Assembly: GCF_934476685.1 (NCBI RefSeq)
Contig: NZ_CAKSNX010000011.1
Coordinates: forward strand, 1 to 53,315
Direction of reading: 5' to 3'
DNA: 53,315 nucleotides
Source: an uncultured Ruminococcus sp.
Lineage (GTDB): Bacteria; Bacillota; Clostridia; Oscillospirales; Ruminococcaceae
The number at the start of each line of letters is the position of its first letter. Position 1 is the first letter of the stretch. The notes under the pieces were generated by a model, which was not told where the DNA came from, ran no database searches, and saw only the letters and a program-made list of their open reading frames with translations. Both the position numbers and the translations under genes were made by a program. This document shows positions 1 through 8,212 of this stretch, piece after piece.

Positions 1-120
1 TGTTTAGTCACTTACATTATACCATGAGTTTCTCTTTGAGTCTTCTTTTTTGTGTCATTTTATTTTACAACTTGCCGGAAAGTTATGAAACTGGTCTGCG
101 GTCAGGATCATTCAGTTCAT

Positions 121-1158
121 TTAGTTTATAAAGAAAAACCTTCTGAGTATCTGGAATATAAGGAGCGCAAGGTAAGCCAGTATAACAGGGTTTCTGAAAA
201 CGATCCTTGAAACTGTCTTTTTGTCCAGTGCGTTTGTGCCGTCCTTGTAACGGAGTTCTTTTATCTTGGTGAAGAGAACAAGAAATCCGAAAAGTGCGAT
301 AGTTATTTCAAAAATACTGAAAATAAGGTCGGAATGAGGTATGTTCAGCACATCTGCAAACTCAGTATAGCTTGATATGATATTGTTTGCGATATGGAGA
401 AGTATGGTCGGGAAGATAGAGCCGCAGTTTACTGCAATGATAGCGTAGACAAGACCTGTTCCGAAAGCGGAAACTGCCTGCGGTATATTTCCGTGCATAA
501 GTCCGAAAGCAAGCGCAGATAAAAGTATAGCCGCCGAATTTCCGTACTTTGATAGCATACCGAGGATAAGTCCCCTGTAAATAAATTCTTCTATAAACGG
601 TCCTAAAAGCACCACATAGACAAATTGGAGCGTCAGCGATGCGGCGGACGGCGAGCTTATGGTAAAGTCGCTTGTGGGGACGGCAATGCCCTGCGTGTTA
701 AGAAACGCAGTAAGATATGATACTGCCAGCGAAAGCGCTATGTTTATTACAAAACAGCCCGGTATCCATACTGCCGCAGTCTTTGCACCCTGTTTAGACG
801 GCTTGATAAAGCCGTTGAAGCTTACTTTCAGCAGGACTTTTCCCATAAGCAGTATGACGGTAAGGCTAAGGACAGTTACGGTTATGTTTGCGCTCATACT
901 GTACGCTGTAGATGTAACAAGTGCTTTGTGGTTATCAACAAGGTAGTTTACAACAGTATTATAACTGAGCGTAAAGCTCTTTGCAAGAACATAGTAAGTC
1001 GCATAGTAAAAGCCGTAGGCAAAAACTGTGTTGGTCAACACATAGGTAAGCAAAAGCAGACCGAGTTTTGAACAGTCTTTTGAAAGGGAACGCTTTTCCA
1101 TTATCCCCTCTTCGGTCATGTAAACACCATTGAAATTCGGGTTGTATTGGTAGTTCAA
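121..1158 (-). CDS. CPBP-family intramembrane metalloprotease (CAAX/Abi type)
   Basis: Polytopic membrane protein of 345 residues carrying the three CPBP signatures: EEFIYR at about 190-195, FGLMH at 218-222 and HIANN at 255-259. These supply the glutamate and histidine residues expected of the intramembrane active site. Family members cleave CAAX-type proteins or membrane-bound substrates, and several bacterial members work in bacteriocin maturation or immunity; the substrate here is unknown. The start is a TTG at 1158 preceded by an AGGTGA ribosome site; internal ATGs at residues 14 and 20 are possible but have no better site. About six hydrophobic segments are visible, with a hydrophilic N-terminus. 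It stands alone, divergent from htpG. The family call is solid, the physiological role is not. Confidence 0.88.
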   Translation of the reverse strand: MNYQYNPNFNGVYMTEEGIMEKRSLSKDCSKLGLLLLTYVLTNTVFAYGFYYATYYVLAKSFTLSYNTVVNYLVDNHKALVTSTAYSMSANITVTVLSLTVILLMGKVLLKVSFNGFIKPSKQGAKTAAVWIPGCFVINIALSLAVSYLTAFLNTQGIAVPTSDFTISSPSAASLTLQFVYVVLLGPFIEEFIYRGLILGMLSKYGNSAAILLSALAFGLMHGNIPQAVSAFGTGLVYAIIAVNCGSIFPTILLHIANNIISSYTEFADVLNIPHSDLIFSIFEITIALFGFLVLFTKIKELRYKDGTNALDKKTVSRIVFRNPVILAYLALLIFQILRRFFFIN

Positions 1159-1202
1159 GGATATGTCACCTCGTTTGGTCTTTGTTGTGATCGTTATAAA
1201 CT

Positions 1203-1232
1203 ATTATAGCATATTCCAAGTGTAAAATGCAA
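1203..1232 (-). promoter_or_regulatory. Promoter of the CPBP protease gene
   Basis: On the minus strand TTGCAT (1232-1227) and TATAAT (1208-1203) are 18 nt apart, about 45 nt upstream of the TTG start. Confidence 0.6.
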
Positions 1233-1277
1233 CTATTAATTAAATGTAAATAAAATACGGATATTTTATTATAACCC

Positions 1278-1305
1278 TTGCATTTTATCAAATATGAGTT
1301 ATAAT
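1278..1305 (+). promoter_or_regulatory. Sigma-A promoter of htpG
   Basis: TTGCAT at 1278-1283 and TATAAT at 1300-1305 with a 16-nt spacer. The predicted transcription start falls inside the CIRCE element that follows immediately. Confidence 0.75.
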
Positions 1306-1309
1306 ATAT

Positions 1310-1336
1310 TTAGCACTCAGAAAGTGAGAGTGCTAA
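1310..1336 (+). promoter_or_regulatory. CIRCE operator (HrcA binding site)
   Basis: Perfect consensus: TTAGCACTC, nine bases, GAGTGCTAA. HrcA repressor binds this site in Gram-positive heat-shock operons, usually groESL and hrcA-dnaK. It begins 5 nt after the -10 of the htpG promoter and so covers the transcription start, an ideal position for repression. Confidence 0.95.
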
Positions 1337-1390
1337 AATCATGACAGCAAATAAATAATATAAACAGGTATTGGAAAGGTCGGAATTAAT

Positions 1391-3283
1391 ATGCAGACAA
1401 AGGAATTTAAAGCGGAATCCAAAAGACTTCTGGATATGATGATCAACTCGATCTATACACATAAGGAGATCTTTTTAAGAGAGGTGATCTCGAATGCAAG
1501 CGACGCTATCGACAAGCTGTATTTCAAATCTCTTACAGATACATCAGTAGGTATGAACAAGGACGATTTTGCTATCACACTTTCACTTGATAAGGAAAAC
1601 CGTACTATCACTATTGCAGATAACGGTATCGGTATGACCGAAGAGGATCTTGAAAACAACCTCGGTACTATCGCAAATTCAGGCTCTCTCGCATTCAAGA
1701 AGGAAAATGAGCTTGGTGATGACGTTGATATCATCGGTCAGTTCGGCGTAGGTTTTTACTCCACATTTATGGTAGCAAAGGAAGTTACCGTTCTTACAAA
1801 GGCTTACGGCTCAGACAAGGCTTACCTCTGGAAGTCTGACGGAGTTGAGGGCTATACTATCGAGGAGAGCGAAAAGCCTGACGGCGCAGGTACAACGATA
1901 ACTCTTTATCTTAAAGACGATACAGATGATGAGAAATATTCTATCTACTGCGACCAGTATCAGATCCAGTCACTTGTAAAGAAGTATTCTGATTATATCC
2001 GCTTCCCGATCAAAATGGAAGTAGAGCATACTCATTATAATGAAGAGGGTAAAGAGCCTGAGGTACATAAGGAGATCGAAACCCTTAACAGCATGACCCC
2101 TATCTGGAAGAAGAACAAGAACGAACTCACAGACGAGGATTACAATAACTTCTATATCGAGAAGTTTATGGACTATGAGCCGCCTGTTGCACATATCCAT
2201 TCAAAGAACGAGGGTATCGCAACCTATGACGCTTTGCTTTATATCCCTGCAAGAGCGCCTTTCGATTATTATTCAAAGGACTATGAAAAGGGACTTCAGC
2301 TTTATTCAAGCGGAGTGCTTATTATGGATAAGTGCGCCGACCTGCTCCCTGACTGGTTCAGCTTTGTAAAGGGTGTAGTTGACTCAGAGGATCTCTCACT
2401 GAACATTTCAAGAGAACTTCTCCAGCAGGACAGACAGCTTAAGATCATCGCAAAGAACCTTGAAAAGTCCATAAAGAACGAGCTTACAAAAATGCTCAAC
2501 AACGACAGAGAGAAGTATGAAAAGTTCTATGAGGTATTCGGACTTCAGTTCAAGTTCGGTATCTATCAGTCATACGGCGCAGCAAACGATACGCTTAAAG
2601 ACCTCATAATGTTCCCATCATCATTCGAGGGCAAGAACGTGACCCTCAAGGAATATGTTTCAAGAATGAAAGAGGGACAGGAGAACATCTATTATGCCTG
2701 CGGCGAAACAAAGGACAAGATCGAGATGCTGCCGCAGCTTGAAAAGATCAAGGATAAGGGCTATGAAGTCCTCTACTGCACTCAGAATGTTGACGAGTTC
2801 GCTCTGAAAGTTATGATAAACTATGACGGAAAGACATTCAAGTCCATAAGCGACGCAGACCTTGACCTTGATACAGAAGAAGAAAAGGAAGAGGCTAAAA
2901 AGCTTGATGAAGAGAACAAGGATATGTTCACTTTCATGCAGGAGGCTATTTCAGATAAGGTAAAGACAGTAAGACTTTCAAAGAAGTTAAAGAGCCACCC
3001 TGTATGCCTGTCCTCAGACGGCGGCGCTATCACTATCGAAATGGAAAAGGTGCTTAACTCAATGCCGCAGAATGACGGTCAGAAGGTAAAGGCTGAAAAG
3101 GCTCTTGAAATAAATCCTAACCACCCTATCTTTGCAAAGCTCCAGTCGCTCTATGCAGATGATAAGGATACATTGAAGGATTACACAAAGCTGCTGTACG
3201 ATCAGGCTCTGCTTATCGAGGGCATGAGCATAGAGAACCCTGTTGAGTTCGCAAACCTTGTATGCAGCCTTATGACAAAATAA
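1391..3283 (+). CDS. htpG: Molecular chaperone HtpG (Hsp90)
   Basis: Cytosolic ATP-dependent chaperone of 630 residues, full length for the family. The N-terminal GHKL ATPase domain shows the catalytic Glu in FLREVISNASDA (about 28-39), DNGIGM (77-82) and the glycine-rich GQFGVGFYS lid segment (116-124); the middle client-binding region and C-terminal dimerisation region follow. The ATG is preceded by GGAAAGG. It is a single-gene unit between a CIRCE-controlled promoter and a strong terminator. The operator implies repression by HrcA and heat induction, unlike Bacillus subtilis htpG, which is not part of the HrcA regulon. Confidence 0.98.
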   Translation: MQTKEFKAESKRLLDMMINSIYTHKEIFLREVISNASDAIDKLYFKSLTDTSVGMNKDDFAITLSLDKENRTITIADNGIGMTEEDLENNLGTIANSGSLAFKKENELGDDVDIIGQFGVGFYSTFMVAKEVTVLTKAYGSDKAYLWKSDGVEGYTIEESEKPDGAGTTITLYLKDDTDDEKYSIYCDQYQIQSLVKKYSDYIRFPIKMEVEHTHYNEEGKEPEVHKEIETLNSMTPIWKKNKNELTDEDYNNFYIEKFMDYEPPVAHIHSKNEGIATYDALLYIPARAPFDYYSKDYEKGLQLYSSGVLIMDKCADLLPDWFSFVKGVVDSEDLSLNISRELLQQDRQLKIIAKNLEKSIKNELTKMLNNDREKYEKFYEVFGLQFKFGIYQSYGAANDTLKDLIMFPSSFEGKNVTLKEYVSRMKEGQENIYYACGETKDKIEMLPQLEKIKDKGYEVLYCTQNVDEFALKVMINYDGKTFKSISDADLDLDTEEEKEEAKKLDEENKDMFTFMQEAISDKVKTVRLSKKLKSHPVCLSSDGGAITIEMEKVLNSMPQNDGQKVKAEKALEINPNHPIFAKLQSLYADDKDTLKDYTKLLYDQALLIEGMSIENPVEFANLVCSLMTK

Positions 3284-3320
3284 ACTAAACTATACTAAAC
3301 TATACCCCCATAAAACTATA

Positions 3321-3360
3321 AAAAATCAGCGTACGGAAAAATTCCATACGCTGATTTTTA
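3321..3360. terminator. Bidirectional terminator between htpG and the YfhO-type gene
   Basis: A 13-bp stem beginning AAAAATCAGCGTA (3321-3333) pairs with TACGCTGATTTTT (3347-3359). A/T runs on both sides let it serve both convergent genes. Confidence 0.9.
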
Positions 3361-3369
3361 TTTGTTTAG

Positions 3370-6162
3370 TTATTTCACTAGTGAGTTTTCATAAAGGTTG
3401 CAGTATACGTTAACTACGAACGGCATAATGTAGATCACAAAGAGTATCAATGCGCCGGCCATTATAACAGCGTAGTATGAGATGCTGCATACTGTATCGT
3501 TGAATTTTATCTTCTTTCTGAATACTCCGTAAAGTACGCATAAACCTGCACCTGCGATAGTCAGAACTATTCCTGCGGCAAAGCCCTTCGGCGTTGATGT
3601 TATCTCGATATCATTTTTGCCGCTCTCCAGCTTGAACTGTACCATATCTCCCAGTACCTTGCTGTATTCGACCTGCTTGCCGTTGACCTTTACATTCAGC
3701 GTGTCGCTGTATGGCAGGGATACAAGACAGTTTTGCGCCTTGTCGAGTTCACAGCTGCCTGTAAGTCTGCCTTTGTCTGCGGAAAGGTTTACTGTCTGTG
3801 CATTTTCGGCGGCAGCTGAAAGCTTGTCCAGATCCATTCCGAATAATCCGTAGGACGCACATTCGCAGTCCTGAAGAACCTTTACAGTTACGGATATAGT
3901 CTGATCTTCAAATTCACCGAGATCTATAAGACCGTTTTCTCGCTGGCTTGGATATTCGCTTTCGATAACGTTGTGGTTCACCATAACAAGGAAACTCTTG
4001 TTTATCGGTTCGTTAAGCGCATTTGACGGCTGGTCAAAGCAGTCAAAATATAAGCTCTGTCTGCCCTTTACCTCAATGGTGTAATTGAAAGTCGAGCCGT
4101 TTTTAAAAGTATATTTACCTTCTTTGTTCTTTGCGATAGCCTCGGGGTGTTCGCTCTCATAGAAAGTAACGATCTTATCCTCGGAGTCTGAACTGCCGAG
4201 GGTGTTTTCGTAAACATACTGCTGTATCTCACCTCTGGTGACTTCTGGAAGTTCAGCGTCTGTTATCGCATTGTCTGTAAGAAGTCCTGACGGGATATAG
4301 TGATCTGACTTGTCGATATTGTATATCTCGCCGTCATAAACTGTGCTTTCGCTTGTCTTGCCTGTGTGGATAGTGTACTTGATGTTCATAAGTGCGTCGG
4401 TAAGCTCCGTTCCGCCGTATGAGCCGACTTCCATCCAGTAGGAAGAATAACCCAGCCTCTTCATCATATACATATAATCCTTGCTGGTAAGAGATGTGTA
4501 GTGGCTAATGGAGTTGTATCCCATTGCACCCACAAGGTTCACATCAAAAAGCTTTGATGTGGTGTTTACCCTGTAAAATCCGCTGTCATCATCTATCTTG
4601 TCGGCAAGCTCCATAACAGCCTGCTGATTTTTAGCACGGTCAGGGAAGTTTACATAAGGAGAAGTTATATAAATGCTGACGTTTGCATAAGCCTCAACTA
4701 TTACCATAGAGCATATCAGCATAGCTGTAAGCTGTCTTGAAAGCATTCCCTTGCGGAAGAGTATAAAGTATATGCCGTAGATAAGAGCCGCAACTGCGGA
4801 AAGTTTCAGTATAAGATGATAGGACGTATCATCTCCCCAAAGGGTTCTGGAGTAAGCTGAAAATTCGTGGAGATTTACAGCTGTGAAATCAAGAGCAAAT
4901 TTGTAGAAGAAGAATATAAGTGCCGCACATATAAGGGTAAGGAAAATGTTGTCCGCCTTTGAGCGTTCGTGAGATACCCTGTTCTCATCGTCCTTTGAGA
5001 GGAAATATCCTGCGCAGGCTATGAGCATAAACTGTGTGATAAAGCCGTATCTTGTCGGGAATGACATATAGCTTCCCGTATGCCACATGGTATTTATCGG
5101 CTCTATGAAAATAGGTATGAGCATAAGGAAGAGAAGTATAAGGCAGGTGTTCTGCTTTTTGCTCCTCGGTTTTCCGTCACACAGGCATACTGCATTTATT
5201 ATAAGGATAGAGATAGTTGAAAGTATGGTCGGTATGGTGGTCTGATAGTTTGTAAGGAAACTGCATGATGCAACATTTTCAAGGAAGTTTTCTGTACGTC
5301 CGCTTGAAAGGTACTGGATAAAGCATGGTATCCATACCGCCGCAGAAAGCAGAGCCGCCAGCAGAGAGCCTATTATAAAATGTACAGGCGCTTTTTTGTA
5401 AGGCTCTTCATTTCTGTATCTGAAACATACAACGCCCATAAGCAGGAGAATGAAAACAACTATCATATAGCTTATATAATAGTTTACTATCATCATTGCC
5501 GTCAGCACAGCCACATATGGCGCAATCTTGCCTTTCTTGAAAAGGCTGTTGAAAGCTGTGAGCAGGAGAGGGAAAAGATACATCATATCCAGCCAGATGA
5601 TGTTCTGGAAATAAAGCATCACATATCCGCTGAAAGCATACATAAGGCTGAAAATCATTGCCCATGCCACAGGCAGCTTTTTCTGACAGCTTTTGAAATA
5701 TACCATAGATGTGACCGAGCAGGTCATCATTTTCAGTATAAGCAGAATGTTTACAAGGTGAATGACCTCAGTTTTCTGCACAAACAGGGTGAGCAGCGAA
5801 AACGGGCTTGCCACAAAGAAGAATATTACACCCCACAGGTTCATTCCGCCTGCGTTCTGGAAATTAAGGAATATTCCCGCCTTGCCTGTAAGTATATCTT
5901 TAAGATCAGTGAGAAGAGGTATGACCTGCTGAGTCATATCGCACCATGCGATCGTTCCGCCGCCGAAAGGATATAATCCGTTGGCATAGAAGTTTATAAG
6001 CATTATCACTGCCACAGCCACAGGCGGCAGCAGGAAAGGCAGTATCTTCAATGCTTTTTTCTTAGGCTCATTCACTCCGGCAGAACTGCCTGCATTATTT
6101 ACATTGCTTGTATCGTTTGTTTTACTGGTGCTTTTTTTCTTTTTTGCTCCATTTGTTTCCAT
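3370..6162 (-). CDS. YfhO-family large polytopic membrane protein
   Basis: Membrane protein of 930 residues. After a cytoplasmic Lys/Ser/Thr-rich N-terminus (1-40) come about twelve hydrophobic segments to residue ~500, then a soluble extracytoplasmic domain rich in beta strands (about 510-860), a transmembrane segment near 865-885 and a final one near the C-terminus. This matches the YfhO group (GT-C-like fold; B. subtilis YfhO takes part in lipoteichoic acid glycosylation), which supports a role in moving sugars onto envelope polymers. The ATG has an AAGGAG site 8 nt upstream. It is monocistronic and shares the downstream terminator with htpG. The acceptor polymer is not predictable from sequence. 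Confidence 0.82.
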   Translation of the reverse strand: METNGAKKKKSTSKTNDTSNVNNAGSSAGVNEPKKKALKILPFLLPPVAVAVIMLINFYANGLYPFGGGTIAWCDMTQQVIPLLTDLKDILTGKAGIFLNFQNAGGMNLWGVIFFFVASPFSLLTLFVQKTEVIHLVNILLILKMMTCSVTSMVYFKSCQKKLPVAWAMIFSLMYAFSGYVMLYFQNIIWLDMMYLFPLLLTAFNSLFKKGKIAPYVAVLTAMMIVNYYISYMIVVFILLLMGVVCFRYRNEEPYKKAPVHFIIGSLLAALLSAAVWIPCFIQYLSSGRTENFLENVASCSFLTNYQTTIPTILSTISILIINAVCLCDGKPRSKKQNTCLILLFLMLIPIFIEPINTMWHTGSYMSFPTRYGFITQFMLIACAGYFLSKDDENRVSHERSKADNIFLTLICAALIFFFYKFALDFTAVNLHEFSAYSRTLWGDDTSYHLILKLSAVAALIYGIYFILFRKGMLSRQLTAMLICSMVIVEAYANVSIYITSPYVNFPDRAKNQQAVMELADKIDDDSGFYRVNTTSKLFDVNLVGAMGYNSISHYTSLTSKDYMYMMKRLGYSSYWMEVGSYGGTELTDALMNIKYTIHTGKTSESTVYDGEIYNIDKSDHYIPSGLLTDNAITDAELPEVTRGEIQQYVYENTLGSSDSEDKIVTFYESEHPEAIAKNKEGKYTFKNGSTFNYTIEVKGRQSLYFDCFDQPSNALNEPINKSFLVMVNHNVIESEYPSQRENGLIDLGEFEDQTISVTVKVLQDCECASYGLFGMDLDKLSAAAENAQTVNLSADKGRLTGSCELDKAQNCLVSLPYSDTLNVKVNGKQVEYSKVLGDMVQFKLESGKNDIEITSTPKGFAAGIVLTIAGAGLCVLYGVFRKKIKFNDTVCSISYYAVIMAGALILFVIYIMPFVVNVYCNLYENSLVK

Positions 6163-6276
6163 TGGTTTATATTGCTCCTTTATTAATGTAAGACCGATAT
6201 AATATAAGTAGACATTTATATTCGATAGGTTTCATTTTTGTCGAAAAAAACAGACGTTAAAGACATTAACTAATAT

Positions 6277-6305
6277 ATTATACCCCGATACCAAACAAAA
6301 GTCAA
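6277..6305 (-). promoter_or_regulatory. Promoter of the YfhO-type gene
   Basis: Minus-strand TTGACT (6305-6300) and TATAAT (6282-6277) with a 17-nt spacer, leaving a leader of about 110 nt. The rest of the gap 6163-6513 holds nothing else I can identify beyond the opposing promoter at 6422. Confidence 0.75.
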
Positions 6306-6421
6306 TCGTTAGGAAAAACGAATAAAGGTATTTTCATACAAAATTTGTTGTGCGTTATAGCAAGCATAGAAAAAAGCCGTCAGACTAAAAATGAAAATTC
6401 GGTGAAATGTACCTGCCGTTA

Positions 6422-6450
6422 TTGATTTTTTTTCGGGGCAATGCTATAAT
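6422..6450 (+). promoter_or_regulatory. Promoter of the double-cyclophilin gene
   Basis: TTGATT (6422-6427) and TATAAT (6445-6450) with a 17-nt spacer, 63 nt before the ATG. Confidence 0.75.
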
Positions 6451-6513
6451 GATAAAAGCGGTCTTATATGCAGACTGCCGTACAAATAAGAAACGGGGGC
6501 AAATATAAAAGAT

Positions 6514-7710
6514 ATGAAAGATTCAAAATTTAAAAAGCTGCTCAAAGGCATTGCGCTTACGGCAGCCTGCGCAGTAACACTTTCTGCGTTCAGCGCCTGC
6601 GGAAGCAAGGAGTCGGATTCGTCTTCCCAAATTGATACCTCTACACTTGATGAAAGCAAGTCTTTCACCATTACACTCTATGAGGACAAAGCGCCTATCA
6701 CCTGCAAGAACTTTGAAAAGCTTGTGGACGACGGCTTTTATGACGGACTTACTTTCCACAGAGTAGTAGAAGGCTTTATGGCGCAGGGCGGCGACCCTAA
6801 GGGCGACGGCACAGGCGGAAGTGATGAAACTATCAAGGGCGAGTTCAGCGCAAACGGTGTTGAAAATGACCTTTCACACAAGCGTGGAATAGTTTCTATG
6901 GCAAGAAGTCAGGATTATGACAGCGCATCAAGCCAGTTCTTTATCTGCTATTCAGACGACTGCACTTTCCTTGACGGACAGTATGCGGCTTTCGGCGAGG
7001 TAACAGAGGGAATGGACGTTGTTGATGAATTTCTCAATGTTGAGAGAACAACAGGCTCGGACGGGGCAGAGTCCTCACCTAAAACTCCTATCACAATAAA
7101 GAAAGCTGTAATGATAGACGATGATGACAGCGGAAACCACAGAGCAAAGTTCTATATGGACTTCACATATGATGAGCCTGAACCGAGAACACCTGTTGAC
7201 GCAAGCTTTGTTATAAGCCTTTATGCAGATAAAGCACCTATAACCTGCGAGAACTTTGAAAAGCTTGTTAAGGAAGGTTTCTATGACGGACTTACTTTCC
7301 ACAGAGTAGTAGACGGTTTTATGGCACAGGGCGGCGATCCTAACGGTGACGGCACAGGCGGAAGTGATGAAACTATAAAGGGCGAGTTCAGCGAGAACGG
7401 CGTTGAGAACGATCTTTCTCACAAGCGTGGAATAGTTTCTATGGCGAGAAGTCAGGATTATGACAGCGCATCGAGCCAGTTCTTTATCTGCTATACAGAC
7501 GACTGCACTTTCCTTGACGGAAAGTATGCGGCTTTCGGCGAGGTAACAGAGGGAATGGACGTTGTTGACGGATTCCTTGAAGTAGAGAGAACAACAGGCT
7601 CAGACGGAGCAAAGTCCTCTCCTAAAACTCCTATCACTATCACAAAGGCTGAAATGATAGAAGATGACGCAGACGGAAACCACAGAGTAAAGTTTACAGT
7701 AAACTATTAA
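6514..7710 (+). CDS. Lipoprotein with two tandem cyclophilin-type peptidyl-prolyl isomerase domains
   Basis: A protein of 398 residues with a lipoprotein signal peptide: charged start, hydrophobic core and lipobox ending at Cys29 (FSACG), then a Ser-rich linker. Two cyclophilin domains follow, at about 49-205 and 227-398. Each contains FHRVV-(E/D)-GFMAQGGD, SSQFFICY and a FLDG-(Q/K)-YAAFGEV segment, so both keep the catalytic Arg and Gln region. Cyclophilins catalyse cis-trans isomerisation at proline, here presumably on the outer face of the membrane for exported proteins. The domains are almost identical in protein and DNA, pointing to recent internal duplication; most bacterial homologues have one. 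The ribosome site (GGGGG about 14 nt upstream) is distant and weak. It forms its own transcription unit. Confidence 0.93.
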   Translation: MKDSKFKKLLKGIALTAACAVTLSAFSACGSKESDSSSQIDTSTLDESKSFTITLYEDKAPITCKNFEKLVDDGFYDGLTFHRVVEGFMAQGGDPKGDGTGGSDETIKGEFSANGVENDLSHKRGIVSMARSQDYDSASSQFFICYSDDCTFLDGQYAAFGEVTEGMDVVDEFLNVERTTGSDGAESSPKTPITIKKAVMIDDDDSGNHRAKFYMDFTYDEPEPRTPVDASFVISLYADKAPITCENFEKLVKEGFYDGLTFHRVVDGFMAQGGDPNGDGTGGSDETIKGEFSENGVENDLSHKRGIVSMARSQDYDSASSQFFICYTDDCTFLDGKYAAFGEVTEGMDVVDGFLEVERTTGSDGAKSSPKTPITITKAEMIEDDADGNHRVKFTVNY

Positions 7711-7723
7711 AAATAATAAAATC

Positions 7724-7760
7724 AAAAGCGGTTCGGGATATCCTCCTGAACCGCTTTTTG
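7724..7760. terminator. Terminator between the cyclophilin and GNAT genes
   Basis: AAAAGCGGTTC (7724-7734) pairs with GAACCGCTTTT (7748-7758), followed by T residues. Usable in both directions for the convergent genes. Confidence 0.88.
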
Positions 7761-7765
7761 TGTGC

Positions 7766-8014
7766 CTATCTGTTTTTCTCCAGCCAGTGCTGAGCGTATG
7801 AGCAGGTGGCTGTGATCTTTCCGCCACGGCTCTCAATTTCCTTTACCGCAAGCTCCATAAGCTTTCCTGCAATGCCCTGTCCTCTGAGGGAATCGTCCAC
7901 AAAGGTGTGATCTATGCAGAAAACGCCTTTTTCTGTTTCGGGAAAGGTTATCTCGGCAAGGAGCTTTTCGCCGTCAATACTGTATATCCTGCTGCTTTCA
8001 GTCACAAATTCCAT
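7766..8014 (-). CDS. Small GNAT-family N-acetyltransferase (YjdJ type)
   Basis: An 82-residue acetyltransferase of the short, stand-alone class. It has the acetyl-CoA binding turn within VDDSLRGQGIAGKLMELAV (R-x-x-G-x-A/G pattern) and ends with the SYAQHWLEKNR tail typical of these proteins. The open frame extends upstream to 8131, but the start at 8014 is chosen because GGGTGA lies 5 nt before it and the promoter overlaps the longer version. The substrate is unknown. Single-gene unit. Confidence 0.85.
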   Translation of the reverse strand: MEFVTESSRIYSIDGEKLLAEITFPETEKGVFCIDHTFVDDSLRGQGIAGKLMELAVKEIESRGGKITATCSYAQHWLEKNR

Positions 8015-8050
8015 TTTATCACCCATTCTGAAAATATTTTTGATATGGAT

Positions 8051-8079
8051 ATTATACCACAGCGGCGGAGTATATTCAA
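8051..8079 (-). promoter_or_regulatory. Promoter of the GNAT gene
   Basis: Minus-strand TTGAAT (8079-8074) and TATAAT (8056-8051), 17-nt spacer, about 37 nt before the chosen start. Confidence 0.75.
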
Positions 8080-8124
8080 GCCGATGAAAAAAGTTAGAAA
8101 AAGCATATATTTTCACTATTTGCA

Positions 8125-8153
8125 TTGACAAAACCGCTTTAATAGGTTATCAT
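8125..8153 (+). promoter_or_regulatory. Promoter of the amino-acid ABC importer operon
   Basis: TTGACA (8125-8130) and TATCAT (8148-8153) with a 17-nt spacer, 60 nt before the ATG. Confidence 0.75.
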
Positions 8154-8212
8154 AGTAATGTAGCTTTGGCTGCTTTTATTTTTTTATTTATAATGATATA
8201 AAGGAGAAAGGT

